NCBI GenBank assembly: GCA_020026215.1
Contig: JAHHQT010000079.1
Span: forward strand, 1-8,453
Length of the DNA: 8,453 bases
Direction of reading: 5' to 3'
Origin: Muribaculaceae bacterium
GTDB taxonomy: Bacteria; Bacteroidota; Bacteroidia; Bacteroidales; Muribaculaceae
This document shows positions 1 through 7,730 of the stretch, one piece after another. The notes below the pieces were generated by a model that was given only the letters and a program-made list of their open reading frames with translations, made no database searches and had not been told where the DNA came from. The first letter of the stretch is position 1; the number at the start of each line of letters is the position of its first letter. The position numbers and the translations under genes were made by a program.

Positions 1-1503
1 GGCAACGGCTACCAGTTCCGTGCCGATGCGCTGTTCCTCCTTGGCATATTGGTCTGACAATTCCGGCAAAGTTTTGCTGAAATTGGTCAGTAGAGATCTT
101 GTCAGGCTGCCTACCGCCTGCCATAATGCTGTGAAGTCGAATATTTCATCCAATGTGTTTTTGAAATATTCTTTCTTCAATGCCTTGCAGTCCTCATCGG
201 TCGGCTCTTTGGTACGGGCATAGTTGTTGAACTCCTTCACTTTGTAGTCGTTGATGACGGCTTGCGGTGGAATTGGCTCTGAAAGTACCATTCCCTCAAA
301 CGATTTGCAACGGCTCAAAGCTACGTAGGTCTGACCGTGTGAAAATGCCTTTGATGTGTCAATCAATGCATGGCTGAAGGTCAAACCCTGACTTTTGTGA
401 ATGGTGATTGCCCATGCCAATTTAATGGGAAATTGAGTGAAACGGCCGAGGAGTTCGGTCTTTATTTCTTCGGATTCCTTGTCTAACGTATAGCGGACGT
501 TCTCCCAAACCGCTCTCTCCAAGTTAGTGACTTCAGTACCATTTTCGGTGAGTAAGGTAATGTTTTCATCATTGATGGACTTCACTGTACCTATTGTTCC
601 GTTTACGAAACGATGGTCGTTGTCGTTCTTGATAAAGATGATTTGTGCACCCGGTTTCAAGTCCAAGTCACTGTCTGTCGGGTACATATCAGGTTTGAAA
701 TCTCCTTCTATAATGGCCTCAAAAGTTTCGATGTTACCCGGGAGTTGGTCGAGCTTTTCGTTGTTGATACTGTCAGCAATACTGTTGTGGGTCACCAAAT
801 TGATATAATGTTCATTCTCTTTCGGCTTGAAGTTCGGGATATATCGTTGGTTGAGTTCTTCCAAGTCGTCCAAAGAACATTTGTCATCGCGAATTTTGTT
901 TAAAAGAGAGATGAATTTCTCGTCACTTTGTCTGTAAATCTTTTTCAGTTCGATGACTTGGAAATTACCGTTTTTGAAGGCATCACTCGCAAAGAAATAC
1001 GGTGAATTGTAGTATTCGCTCAGAATGTTCCATTCATTGCCTACGGCTACAGGTGGCAGTTGCTGCATATCACCGATTGCCACGATTTGTACACCGCCAA
1101 AAGGCAGGTTATTGCGGCGAATTTTCTTCAAAGTCTTGTCGATGGCATCGAATACATCCACGCGCACCATACTGATTTCGTCAATGATAATCAGGTGGAG
1201 TTTGCGAATCATCTGCAATTTCTCCTTCTTGAAGAGGGCACTTTGGATGCGTTTTTCAAGAATGTTGTTGCTGGGAATCAATGGCTCGAACGGAAGTTGG
1301 AAAAAAGAGTGAATCGTGCAACCGCCAGCGTTGATGGCGGCAATTCCTGTAGGCGCAAGCACCACCATACTTTTCTTGGTCTCTTTCTTTAAAGTCTGGA
1401 GAAAAGTAGTCTTGCCCGTACCGGCTTTACCGGTAAGGAAAAGATTGGCATTGGTTTGGTTGATGATTAGTCTGGCCTTCTCTATGTCGGGATTTTCACT
1501 CAT
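1..1503 (-). CDS. SF1B (RecD/Pif1-like) ATP-dependent DNA helicase, C-terminal part cut by window edge
   Basis: I translated the minus strand from the ATG at 1503 to the left edge: 501 codons, no stop. Helicase motifs appear in order: Walker A GKAGTGKT (residues 25-32), motif Ia APTGIAAINAGG (50-61), Walker B DEIS (108-111), motif III GDMQQLPPV (144-152), motif IV-type YRQ (190-192), HKSQG motif V (369-373) and YVALSRC motif VI (393-399). This order and the DEIS and GD.QLPPV forms place it in SF1B, among Pif1/RecD-like enzymes, which unwind DNA 5' to 3' using ATP. Residues after about 420 are a helical, charged extension that does not end here, so total length and any C-terminal domain are unknown. 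The start is chosen because a promoter -7 element lies 36 bases upstream and the Walker A motif follows at the usual distance. Its exact pathway (replication restart, repair, or element-linked) cannot be told from this window. Family call is firm; specific role is not. Confidence 0.93.
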   Translation of the reverse strand, partial: MSENPDIEKARLIINQTNANLFLTGKAGTGKTTFLQTLKKETKKSMVVLAPTGIAAINAGGCTIHSFFQLPFEPLIPSNNILEKRIQSALFKKEKLQMIRKLHLIIIDEISMVRVDVFDAIDKTLKKIRRNNLPFGGVQIVAIGDMQQLPPVAVGNEWNILSEYYNSPYFFASDAFKNGNFQVIELKKIYRQSDEKFISLLNKIRDDKCSLDDLEELNQRYIPNFKPKENEHYINLVTHNSIADSINNEKLDQLPGNIETFEAIIEGDFKPDMYPTDSDLDLKPGAQIIFIKNDNDHRFVNGTIGTVKSINDENITLLTENGTEVTNLERAVWENVRYTLDKESEEIKTELLGRFTQFPIKLAWAITIHKSQGLTFSHALIDTSKAFSHGQTYVALSRCKSFEGMVLSEPIPPQAVINDYKVKEFNNYARTKEPTDEDCKALKKEYFKNTLDEIFDFTALWQAVGSLTRSLLTNFSKTLPELSDQYAKEEQRIGTELVAVA

Positions 1504-1538
1504 TTTGTTGCTTGTACGTCCTGTCAGAACAGGGAGTA

Positions 1539-1571
1539 CAAATTTAGCAAATATCCCTGATTTTGCCTCAA
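1539..1571 (-). promoter_or_regulatory. Bacteroidota-type promoter of the helicase gene
   Basis: Read on the minus strand, TAAATTTG (1546-1539) matches the TAnnTTTG -7 consensus perfectly. A TTG at 1571-1569 lies 22 bases upstream, in the usual -33 spacing. Transcription would begin near 1532, giving a leader of about 28 bases before the ATG at 1503. This suggests the helicase has its own promoter and does not rely only on read-through from the outer-membrane protein gene behind it. No obvious terminator separates the two genes, so some read-through is possible. Confidence 0.6.
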
Positions 1572-1585
1572 AAAATTAGCAGGAT

Positions 1586-4477
1586 TTACATGCCGTGAGG
1601 ATGGCCTCCTTCCCTGTGATAACCGCCCATACGTCCGTGAGGATGACCGTGTCCGTATTTGTTGAATTTGTTTTTCTCAAATTCATCGTAGTTGAAATCC
1701 TTTGCCTTCATGTCCTTGCCGAAAATCTTGAAATTGTAGGTGAAAGAGAACATAAAGTAGCGGGTTGCGGTATTAAACTGGCTATCTTGGATATAGTTGG
1801 CAGTCACAGCACGGGAAATGTCCTTGTTTTGTCCCAGCAAGTCGTATGCCTTGACAGTTACGGTCGCTTCTTTCCCTTTCAAGAATTGGTAGGAAACCGA
1901 CGCATTCCACAGCCATTCCTCCCTGTCGAAACCTTGGGTATAGCCGTTGGTTTTATTGAAAGCAAGGTCGGTATTCAACACCAATCCAAACGGAGTATAG
2001 TAGTTGGCGTTGAAGTTCGTACCATAGGAGTGGATATTGCGGTCAGACTGCTTTTGGTTCGTGTTTCTTGTGATTTGGAAATCGTAGAACGGACGTAATT
2101 CAATGTCGAATACGTCGGTACGATAGGCTATCGATGGCATTTCATTGATGCTGAATGTATTGCTATGGTTGATGTTGCCATTGTTGTAACCAACGGCGCG
2201 GGCAAAACGTGCGAAAGTATGGTTGGAGAATGACCATCTTCTGTTGCGGAACGGCATGGTGTACATCGCCATGGCGTATGCGTTCCAAGCACCATCCACA
2301 TTGTCGAAGGTGGAAGTTTGCACACCTGTTGTCGAATCAAAGTGAGTTTTTGAAACGATACTGTTCTGCTTGATGGAAATATGTGCCGCTGCCATAATAC
2401 TGCGTTGCGTTTCCGTTACGAAATTGTTGAAACGGATAGAGATGTTATGGTGAAATGCAGGCAACAAATTTGGATTACCCACGATAATCTTCATCGGGTT
2501 TGTCATATTCGGAACTGGTTGCATTTGGCGGATTGTAGGTGGATTGGTCCAACCGCGATAATCGACGGCAAAACTTTTTGTCTTGGAGAACGAGAAACGC
2601 ACGCGGGCAAATGGAGCAAAGTTCCAAACCCAATGCGGGTCGATGTTGCGTTCACTGTTGATGAGGTCTTCGCTACTCATCATAGTTGGATTGACGGACA
2701 AGCCCACATTGATACGTGCCTGTTTTTGTGTTTGTTGGAAACCGATGCGCATGGACTGGGTGAACTGTTCATTGCGGAAACGGTTGCTCAAAATTTCGTC
2801 TAAGGTAAATTGGTTGTCATCCATCAAATATCTTATGCTGAATGCATTGGTTTGGATGCCATATTCATTCTCCAGAATGTATTGTGCTTTTTCGGGGCTG
2901 AATTCCTTATTGATATTGTACACCAGTTTGTCGGCATCGTTAAATCGATAGTCAATCTTGTAGGCAAAGGTCAAGAAACGCATCTTTTTGAGGTCGCCAA
3001 TCGGCTCTTTCCAAGAGATACGGCCACCCACACGGTTGGTCCATTGACGATAGTCGGTGTAGCGTTCCGTTGTTTCATCATCTTCAGGAGCAAGGAAAAA
3101 TTGGTTGATGGACTTTGAGGTTTGGTCTTCTTTGTTATTGCTGTATCGGTAGTTTACCATCATACTCAATGAACGGCCTATGCGTCTTTTGAATTCGTGA
3201 TTGTAAACAAAACGCCCGTCCAAGTCGTAGCTTGTTCCTTCAATAAAATCGTGATTGGTGCTTTGGTTGATTTTGGTGAAATCAGCATCTCCTGCACGAA
3301 GCAAAGATTGCTCGAAACTACGAGAATCGTTGATATTCACTTCAAATTTCGGGCGAAATTCAAGTGTATTGAAAGAGTCAATCTCCCATTTCATGCGGAA
3401 ATTACCCGAAAAATAATGACTTTTTGCGCGGCTTTCCCTGTCTGAATTTTCGTAGGAGGTGGAGTCTGCAAATAAATATTGCTTGTTGGCTGAACGGATG
3501 CCCTTGAGGTCGGAGTGCGCATAAAGCACATCACCACCGACACGGAAAATTTCCTCATTGCCGACATTGAAGTTGATACCCAAACTTTGAGTGGTGTTGA
3601 TTCCCTCGTAGCTCGGTGAGAACGAATGCTTGCCCATAGACTGGCTGGAGAAACCCGGGTCGTTGATATTGTTAAAGTTGCCCAGCAAGCTGAATTGGTT
3701 GTCGTTCTTGAAGCGGTTGACCATAAAGTTGCCCATGTGGCGGTCGTCCGTACCGTAGCCTGCGGTGGCATTCCCGAACCAACCTTTTTTCATGCCTTTT
3801 TTGATGCGCAAATTGATGACCGTTTCATCTTCGCCGTCATCCACACCTGTCAAACGTGCCAAGTCGCTCGTGCGGTTTATCACTTGCAAGGTCTCGACCA
3901 TGGAAACAGGGATATTCTTGGATGCCACTTTGGCATCATCGGAGAAAAATTCCTTGCCGTCCACCAATATTTTCTTTACCTCCTTGCCTTGTGCCTTGAT
4001 GTTGCCGTCGCTGTCCACTTCCACTCCCGGAAGACGTTTCAACAAGTCTTCTACTACGGCATTCGGTTGTGTCTTGTAAGAGCCTGCATTGTATTCTACG
4101 GAGTCTTGCATTACTTTCACTTCTGTCTTGATTCCCATGACTTCCGTTTCTTTCAAGATGACACCGTCAGGATGCATACTGATTTTGCCCAAATCTTCCG
4201 ATTCTTGCACATTGGCATTGATGAATTGTGTAGTATAGCCCAGATAGGTGATTTTTACAATGTATTTTCCACTTTTGAAGCCGTTGAGGAAAAATGCTCC
4301 GTTCTGGTCGGTCATACCTCCCGATACGAACGAACTGTCGGTTGCATTCATAATTCTTATTGTAGCATTTTCAAGGGGTGTTTCGTTGGTGGCATCCACT
4401 GCCATACCTTTGATGTTTGCTCCCGATAGATTCAGACAAGAGAGCAAGACAAGAACGAAAAACGGCATTCTAAGCAT
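1586..4477 (-). CDS. TonB-receptor-like outer-membrane beta-barrel protein with His-rich C-terminal tail
   Basis: 963 residues. Residues 1-20 form a signal peptide ending LSGA, so export to the outer membrane is expected; Cys14 sits in a poor lipobox (LLSC), so lipidation is less likely. Residues about 21-103 resemble a carboxypeptidase-regulatory-like beta-sandwich (NG.F at 59-63, YLGY at 78-81). Residues about 118-228 are plug-like, with EDLLKRLPGVEV (143-154) and ILVDGKEFFSD (170-180). The remainder alternates aromatic and polar residues like barrel strands and ends in RYFMFSFTYNFKIF (906-919). This order fits the Bacteroidota outer-membrane beta-barrel family related to TonB-dependent receptors. 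No SusD-type lipoprotein gene accompanies it, so polysaccharide uptake is not supported, and the substrate is unknown. After the last strand a tail of about 44 residues ends in HGHPHG and HPHG. A start at Met4 is possible, but Arg3 is the only early positive charge and favours Met1. Family call is firm; transported ligand unknown. Confidence 0.92.
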   Translation of the reverse strand: MLRMPFFVLVLLSCLNLSGANIKGMAVDATNETPLENATIRIMNATDSSFVSGGMTDQNGAFFLNGFKSGKYIVKITYLGYTTQFINANVQESEDLGKISMHPDGVILKETEVMGIKTEVKVMQDSVEYNAGSYKTQPNAVVEDLLKRLPGVEVDSDGNIKAQGKEVKKILVDGKEFFSDDAKVASKNIPVSMVETLQVINRTSDLARLTGVDDGEDETVINLRIKKGMKKGWFGNATAGYGTDDRHMGNFMVNRFKNDNQFSLLGNFNNINDPGFSSQSMGKHSFSPSYEGINTTQSLGINFNVGNEEIFRVGGDVLYAHSDLKGIRSANKQYLFADSTSYENSDRESRAKSHYFSGNFRMKWEIDSFNTLEFRPKFEVNINDSRSFEQSLLRAGDADFTKINQSTNHDFIEGTSYDLDGRFVYNHEFKRRIGRSLSMMVNYRYSNNKEDQTSKSINQFFLAPEDDETTERYTDYRQWTNRVGGRISWKEPIGDLKKMRFLTFAYKIDYRFNDADKLVYNINKEFSPEKAQYILENEYGIQTNAFSIRYLMDDNQFTLDEILSNRFRNEQFTQSMRIGFQQTQKQARINVGLSVNPTMMSSEDLINSERNIDPHWVWNFAPFARVRFSFSKTKSFAVDYRGWTNPPTIRQMQPVPNMTNPMKIIVGNPNLLPAFHHNISIRFNNFVTETQRSIMAAAHISIKQNSIVSKTHFDSTTGVQTSTFDNVDGAWNAYAMAMYTMPFRNRRWSFSNHTFARFARAVGYNNGNINHSNTFSINEMPSIAYRTDVFDIELRPFYDFQITRNTNQKQSDRNIHSYGTNFNANYYTPFGLVLNTDLAFNKTNGYTQGFDREEWLWNASVSYQFLKGKEATVTVKAYDLLGQNKDISRAVTANYIQDSQFNTATRYFMFSFTYNFKIFGKDMKAKDFNYDEFEKNKFNKYGHGHPHGRMGGYHREGGHPHGM
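1593..1645 (-). repeat. 11-bp direct repeat encoding the His-Pro-His motifs of the outer-membrane protein
   Basis: CCGTGAGGATG occurs on the plus strand at 1593-1603 and again at 1635-1645, 42 bases apart, which is exactly 14 codons. On the coding strand each copy supplies the codons for His-Pro-His-Gly. The identical codons in both copies suggest that the tail grew by a short duplication, although convergent codon choice over 11 bases cannot be ruled out. Confidence 0.6.
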
Positions 4478-4606
4478 ATATTATCAAATATTTTGTCGAG
4501 TTATGAAAACTGAAGATATAGTGATTAGACATTAAAAATTAAAAAAGTTAAATCCAAGCACAGAATTTTCTTCATTACTTTGTTTATATCGTGTGTTTTG
4601 TTGGTG

Positions 4607-4637
4607 CAAAATTACTGAATTAATATTATTTACCGAA
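4607..4637 (-). promoter_or_regulatory. Probable promoter of the outer-membrane protein gene
   Basis: On the minus strand TAATTTTG (4614-4607) matches TAnnTTTG perfectly. TTCG at 4637-4634 lies 19 bases further upstream and is a partial match to the -33 TTTG. A start site near 4600 would give a leader of about 120 bases before the ATG at 4477. A weaker alternative, TAACTTTT at 4550-4543, has one mismatch and would give a leader of about 60 bases. Confidence 0.5.
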
Positions 4638-4666
4638 TAGAAATAGACAAAATGGTGAATTGTGCG

Positions 4667-4674
4667 TATATTTG
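4667..4674 (+). promoter_or_regulatory. -7 promoter element of the ABC exporter gene
   Basis: TATATTTG matches TAnnTTTG perfectly and is followed by CAAAC, as is common in this phylum. It lies 27 bases before the ATG at 4702, so the transcript would start around 4681 with a leader of about 20 bases. I see no convincing TTTG or TTG at -33. The element overlaps the TTG-initiated extension of the reading frame that begins at 4660, which rules that start out. Confidence 0.6.
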
Positions 4675-4701
4675 CAAACTTTTAACAACAAACAAATTCC
4701 T

Positions 4702-6534
4702 ATGAAAGAATTCTTTACAATATTGCGACGTTTCGTCCCGCCTTATAAAAGATATTTGATATTAAACATCATTTTCAATATCCTTGCTGCATTTCTTACT
4801 TTGTTTTCGTTTGCATTGATTATTCCTATCCTTGAAATGCTCTTTATGGGTGACAAGGGAGAGGTTTATCACTATATGGAAATGAGCGAAGGCTCTTTAA
4901 AGGATGTAGCTATCAACAATTTCTATTATGCAGCCTATTATTGCAAGATGACTTTTGGCGCATCCGTGACTTTGTTCTTCTTGGCATTGTCGTTGATTGT
5001 GATGACTTTCTTCAAGACAGGTGCGGCTTATTTGAGCTCCTATTTCATGATTCCAATCCGTTCGGGAATTGTGCGCGATATTCGTAACTTTGTTTATGAT
5101 AAAATTGTCAGCCTTCCTATTGGTTTCTTCACCAGTGAACGCAAGGGTGACGTAATGGCGCGTATGTCGGGCGATGTGGCAGAGGTGGAAACTTCTATCA
5201 TGGCATCGTTGGATATGATGTTCAAAGATCCGATTATGATTGTCGTTTGCCTTGCCATGATGATTACCATCAGCTGGGAGTTGACTTTGTTCGTATTCGT
5301 GCTGTTGCCTATTGCAGGCTTGATTATGGGACGTGTAGGTAAAAAATTGAAACGCAAGTCATTGGTCGGTCAACAACAATGGGGTGCTTTGATGTCAATT
5401 ATCGAAGAAACATTGGGTGGTTTGCGCATTGTCAAGGCTTTCAATGCCGAAACCAAGATGAAAGACCGTTTCCATAGAGAAAACCATAAATTCTACAATA
5501 CCTCCAATAGTATCAACCGCCGTCATTCCTTGGCTCACCCGATGAGTGAGTTCTTGGGAACTATTACTATTTCAGTCGTGCTTTGGTTTGGTGGTACATT
5601 GATTTTGTCGGGCAACAATATTATCGATGCTCCAACATTCATCTATTATATGGTGATTTTCTACAGCATCATTAATCCTGCGAAAGACTTTTCAAAAGCT
5701 GCCTATTCTATCCAAAAAGGTTTGGCATCCATGGAACGTGTTGACAAGATCCTAAATGCTGAAAATCCTATCAAAGACCCTGAAAAGCCAGTGGCTTTGA
5801 AAGATTGTAAGGGTGGTATCAAATACGAAAATGTCAGTTTCAAATATCCTAATTCAGAATGGTCTATCAATGGTGTGACATTGGATATCCCTTTTGGCAA
5901 GACCGTTGCGTTGGTGGGTCAGTCAGGTTCGGGAAAATCCACATTGGCGGACTTGTTGCCTCGTTTCTACGATGTGGAAGATGGACAAATCACTATCGAC
6001 GGTGTCAATATCAAGGACTATAAGGTCAAGGATTTGCGTTCAATGATGGGTAATGTGAACCAGGAAGCTATTTTGTTTAATGACAGTTTCTACAATAACA
6101 TTACTTTCGGTGTGGAATCAGCCACAATGGAACAAGTGATTGAGGCTGCCAAGATTGCCAATGCTCACGACTTTATCATGGAATCTGAAGATGGTTATGA
6201 CACCAATATCGGTGACCGTGGTTGCCGTTTGTCGGGAGGTCAACGCCAACGTATTTCCATTGCTCGTGCTATCTTGAAAAACCCTCCTATTTTGATTTTG
6301 GATGAGGCGACTTCTGCATTGGATACAGAGAGTGAACGTCTGGTACAGGAGGCTCTTGACCGTTTGATGAAGAATCGTACCACTATTGTTATTGCGCACC
6401 GCTTGTCAACAATCTACGATGCTGACATGATTTGTGTGATGCACGAAGGTAAGATTGTGGAACGCGGTACTCATCAGGAACTGCTTGCCATCAACGGTTA
6501 TTACAAGAAATTGGTGGATATGCAGAAATTCTAA
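4702..6534 (+). CDS. MsbA-type ABC exporter, fused membrane and ATP-binding domains
   Basis: 610 residues from the ATG at 4702. The frame extends back to a TTG at 4660, but that stretch contains the promoter -7 element. Membrane helices are visible near residues 17-45, 85-110, 172-210 (two helices) and 286-330 (two helices), the six-helix type IV exporter fold. The nucleotide-binding domain from about 373 is complete: A-loop Tyr382, Walker A GQSGSGKST (406-414), Q-loop Gln454, signature LSGGQ (510-514), Walker B LILDE (531-535), D-loop SALD (538-541), switch His566. All catalytic residues are present, so it should work as a homodimer that uses ATP to move a hydrophobic or amphipathic substrate out of the cytoplasm or across the inner membrane. 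Relatives include the lipid A-core flippase MsbA and multidrug exporters; the sequence alone does not decide between them, so no symbol is given. It stands as a single-gene unit with its own promoter and terminator. Confidence 0.95.
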   Translation: MKEFFTILRRFVPPYKRYLILNIIFNILAAFLTLFSFALIIPILEMLFMGDKGEVYHYMEMSEGSLKDVAINNFYYAAYYCKMTFGASVTLFFLALSLIVMTFFKTGAAYLSSYFMIPIRSGIVRDIRNFVYDKIVSLPIGFFTSERKGDVMARMSGDVAEVETSIMASLDMMFKDPIMIVVCLAMMITISWELTLFVFVLLPIAGLIMGRVGKKLKRKSLVGQQQWGALMSIIEETLGGLRIVKAFNAETKMKDRFHRENHKFYNTSNSINRRHSLAHPMSEFLGTITISVVLWFGGTLILSGNNIIDAPTFIYYMVIFYSIINPAKDFSKAAYSIQKGLASMERVDKILNAENPIKDPEKPVALKDCKGGIKYENVSFKYPNSEWSINGVTLDIPFGKTVALVGQSGSGKSTLADLLPRFYDVEDGQITIDGVNIKDYKVKDLRSMMGNVNQEAILFNDSFYNNITFGVESATMEQVIEAAKIANAHDFIMESEDGYDTNIGDRGCRLSGGQRQRISIARAILKNPPILILDEATSALDTESERLVQEALDRLMKNRTTIVIAHRLSTIYDADMICVMHEGKIVERGTHQELLAINGYYKKLVDMQKF

Positions 6535-6560
6535 GAAGGATTACATTATTGCATAAAAGA

Positions 6561-6600
6561 AAAACGATATTCCAAGTGAAACTGGAATATCGTTTTTTTA
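6561..6600. terminator. Bidirectional rho-independent terminator between the ABC exporter and lrgB
   Basis: AAAACGATATTCCA (6561-6574) pairs perfectly with TGGAATATCGTTTT (6583-6596) around an 8-base loop, and a run of T follows on the plus strand (6593-6599). The 5' flank is A-rich (6555-6564), so on the minus strand the same hairpin is also followed by a T-rich stretch. It lies 26 bases past the exporter stop and about 45 bases past the lrgB stop, so it can end both convergent transcripts. Confidence 0.88.
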
Positions 6601-6612
6601 TTTTGAACAGGG

Positions 6613-6632
6613 TTGGCAAGAGTTCTTGCCAA
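6613..6632. repeat. Perfect 20-bp inverted repeat behind lrgB
   Basis: TTGGCAAGA (6613-6621) and TCTTGCCAA (6624-6632) are exact inverse complements around a 2-base centre. In RNA it would fold as a hairpin of about 8 base pairs with a 4-base loop. It starts 12 bases past the lrgB stop. Neither strand has a T-run directly after it, so it is not a standard terminator by itself. It could stabilise the 3' end of the lrgAB message, act together with the adjacent terminator, or be a protein-binding site. Confidence 0.6.
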
Positions 6633-6644
6633 TTCGTTGTTTCT

Positions 6645-7340
6645 CTAAAAATATCCGAACAAGTGTAGTAGTGAAGGAGTGATGATAGCGGTGAAAATGC
6701 CGTTTAAAGTCAAACCGAGGCTTGCAAAAGCTCCGTAGCGGTCACTTACCGTAATGGCGCGTGATGTGCCTACGGCGTGTGCTGCAGCACCGATGGACAA
6801 TCCCTGTGCGATAGGGCTCTTGACACGGGAAATACGCATCACACTAAATCCTGTCATACCTCCAAAGATGCCCACGGCTACTACCACAGCTGCTGTTAAT
6901 GAAGGAATACCGCCTAAGGCTTCCGTTACTTCCATGGCAATCGGTGTAGTCACTGATTTTGCTGCCAACGACATGACGATATTGTGGGGAGCACCTAAAG
7001 TTTCTGCAATGAATACGACGGAAATCACGCCTGAAATACAGCCTGCCAATGCAGAAAGTAGAATTGGGAGAATTTGTTTCTTTATGGTTGATAATTGTTT
7101 GTACAATGGAACACCCAAGGCTACAACTGCCGGTTTCAACCAGAAATCGATGAATTGTCCGCTTTCTTTATATGTTTCAAAAGGAATGTCAAAAGTCAAA
7201 AGGAACATGATAATCAGGGCTATTGTCACCAGAATAGGGTTGAATAGCGAACTGTGGGTCTTGACTTGAATGATTTGCGCCACGGCATAGACACCGAATG
7301 TGAGCGCAAGCAGGAAATAGGGATTATTTATGTATTGCAT
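6645..7340 (-). CDS. lrgB: LrgB/CidB/YohK family inner-membrane protein
   Basis: 231 residues, almost entirely hydrophobic, with several membrane helices. The family's conserved stretches are all visible: FNPILVT (33-39), FWLKPAVVALGVPLYKQ (66-82), AAKSVTTPIAMEV (126-138) and GAAAHAVGTSRA (184-195). Length is as expected for the family. LrgB acts with the small partner LrgA; the pair was first described as a modulator of autolysis, while homologues in Bacillus and Streptococcus take up pyruvate and the fused plant chloroplast homologue carries glycolate/glycerate. Here the substrate is unknown. Its start overlaps the lrgA end by 17 bases in another frame, which points to translational coupling in a two-gene operon. 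It ends in TAG and is followed by an inverted repeat and a shared terminator. Confidence 0.93.
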   Translation of the reverse strand: MQYINNPYFLLALTFGVYAVAQIIQVKTHSSLFNPILVTIALIIMFLLTFDIPFETYKESGQFIDFWLKPAVVALGVPLYKQLSTIKKQILPILLSALAGCISGVISVVFIAETLGAPHNIVMSLAAKSVTTPIAMEVTEALGGIPSLTAAVVVAVGIFGGMTGFSVMRISRVKSPIAQGLSIGAAAHAVGTSRAITVSDRYGAFASLGLTLNGIFTAIITPSLLHLFGYF

Positions 7341-7695
7341 TGTGAATTCTTCTAGCTATTTGTACTTTTCTGACTATTTGATGCACCCAACCTGTCACGA
7401 CGATGACAATGACTGTGCTGACGATTGATGCAATGACGATGGGAACGACCTGTGCTTTGATAATATCCAAATAAAGCATAAGTGCTACACCTGGTGGAAC
7501 GAAAAAGAATCCTAAGTTCTTGACCAAGAAGTTGGAGATACCTTCCACCCAACGAAGTCTAATCCATTTCAGTTGTAAAAATAGGGTTAGAAGCAACATT
7601 CCGATAATACTTGACGGAAGTTTGATTCCGGTTAGCCAAACGACCAATTCGCCTAAGGCGAGGCAACCGAAAATAATGGCACACTGAAAAACCAT
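7324..7695 (-). CDS. lrgA: LrgA/CidA family small membrane protein
   Basis: 123 residues from the ATG at 7695. The family motifs LPSSIIGMLLL (26-36) and NLGFFFVPPGVALM (60-73) are present; helices lie near 4-24, 28-40, 60-77 and 82-105, and a basic tail follows. It is the small partner of LrgB. The frame stays open to an ATG at 7755, with another at 7743, giving 143 or 139 residues. I prefer 7695 for two reasons: a perfect promoter -7 element (TACCTTTG, 7738-7731) lies downstream of both of those ATGs, and the shorter form puts the GEL motif about 15 residues from the N-terminus, as I recall for typical LrgA proteins, whereas the extra 20 residues are not hydrophobic and match nothing I know. 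The 3' end overlaps lrgB by 17 bases. Family is certain; the start is probable. Confidence 0.88.
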   Translation of the reverse strand: MVFQCAIIFGCLALGELVVWLTGIKLPSSIIGMLLLTLFLQLKWIRLRWVEGISNFLVKNLGFFFVPPGVALMLYLDIIKAQVVPIVIASIVSTVIVIVVTGWVHQIVRKVQIARRIHNAIHK

Positions 7696-7730
7696 ATTTA
7701 ATAAATATTTACCTAAAACAATTTCGGGTG

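Noticed and set aside
1561..1588. Possible terminator between the outer-membrane protein gene and the helicase gene
   Set aside because: The T-run on the minus strand (1572-1577) is not preceded by a credible hairpin; only weak, bulged pairings can be drawn.
1589..1651. His-rich tail as an engineered His tag or a frameshift artefact
   Set aside because: The histidines are spaced with Gly and Pro in normal codons, the frame is continuous with the barrel and ends in a proper stop, so it looks like natural sequence.
1595..2098. Open frame of 167 codons on the plus strand over the 3' part of the outer-membrane protein gene
   Set aside because: Antisense shadow; no family resemblance and no initiation context.
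3626..4429. Open frame of 267 codons on the plus strand opposite the outer-membrane protein gene
   Set aside because: It lies wholly antisense to a gene with clear domains, has no promoter or recognisable motif, and its composition is what the complement of that gene would give.
4485..4492. AATATTTG on the minus strand as a -7 element for the outer-membrane protein gene
   Set aside because: One mismatch to TAnnTTTG and only 7 bases from the start codon, leaving no room for a leader in the ATG-started frame.
4660..4701. TTG-initiated 14-residue N-terminal extension of the ABC exporter
   Set aside because: The stretch contains the perfect -7 element TATATTTG (4667-4674), so it is very unlikely to be transcribed; the ATG at 4702 gives a normal exporter N-terminus.
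6754..7269. Open frame of 171 codons on the plus strand opposite lrgB
   Set aside because: lrgB is unmistakable on the other strand; this frame has no recognisable feature.
6645..7695. lrgAB as a phage holin/antiholin cassette
   Set aside because: No phage genes are nearby, both proteins match the chromosomal LrgA/LrgB families, and members of these families are known organic-acid transporters.
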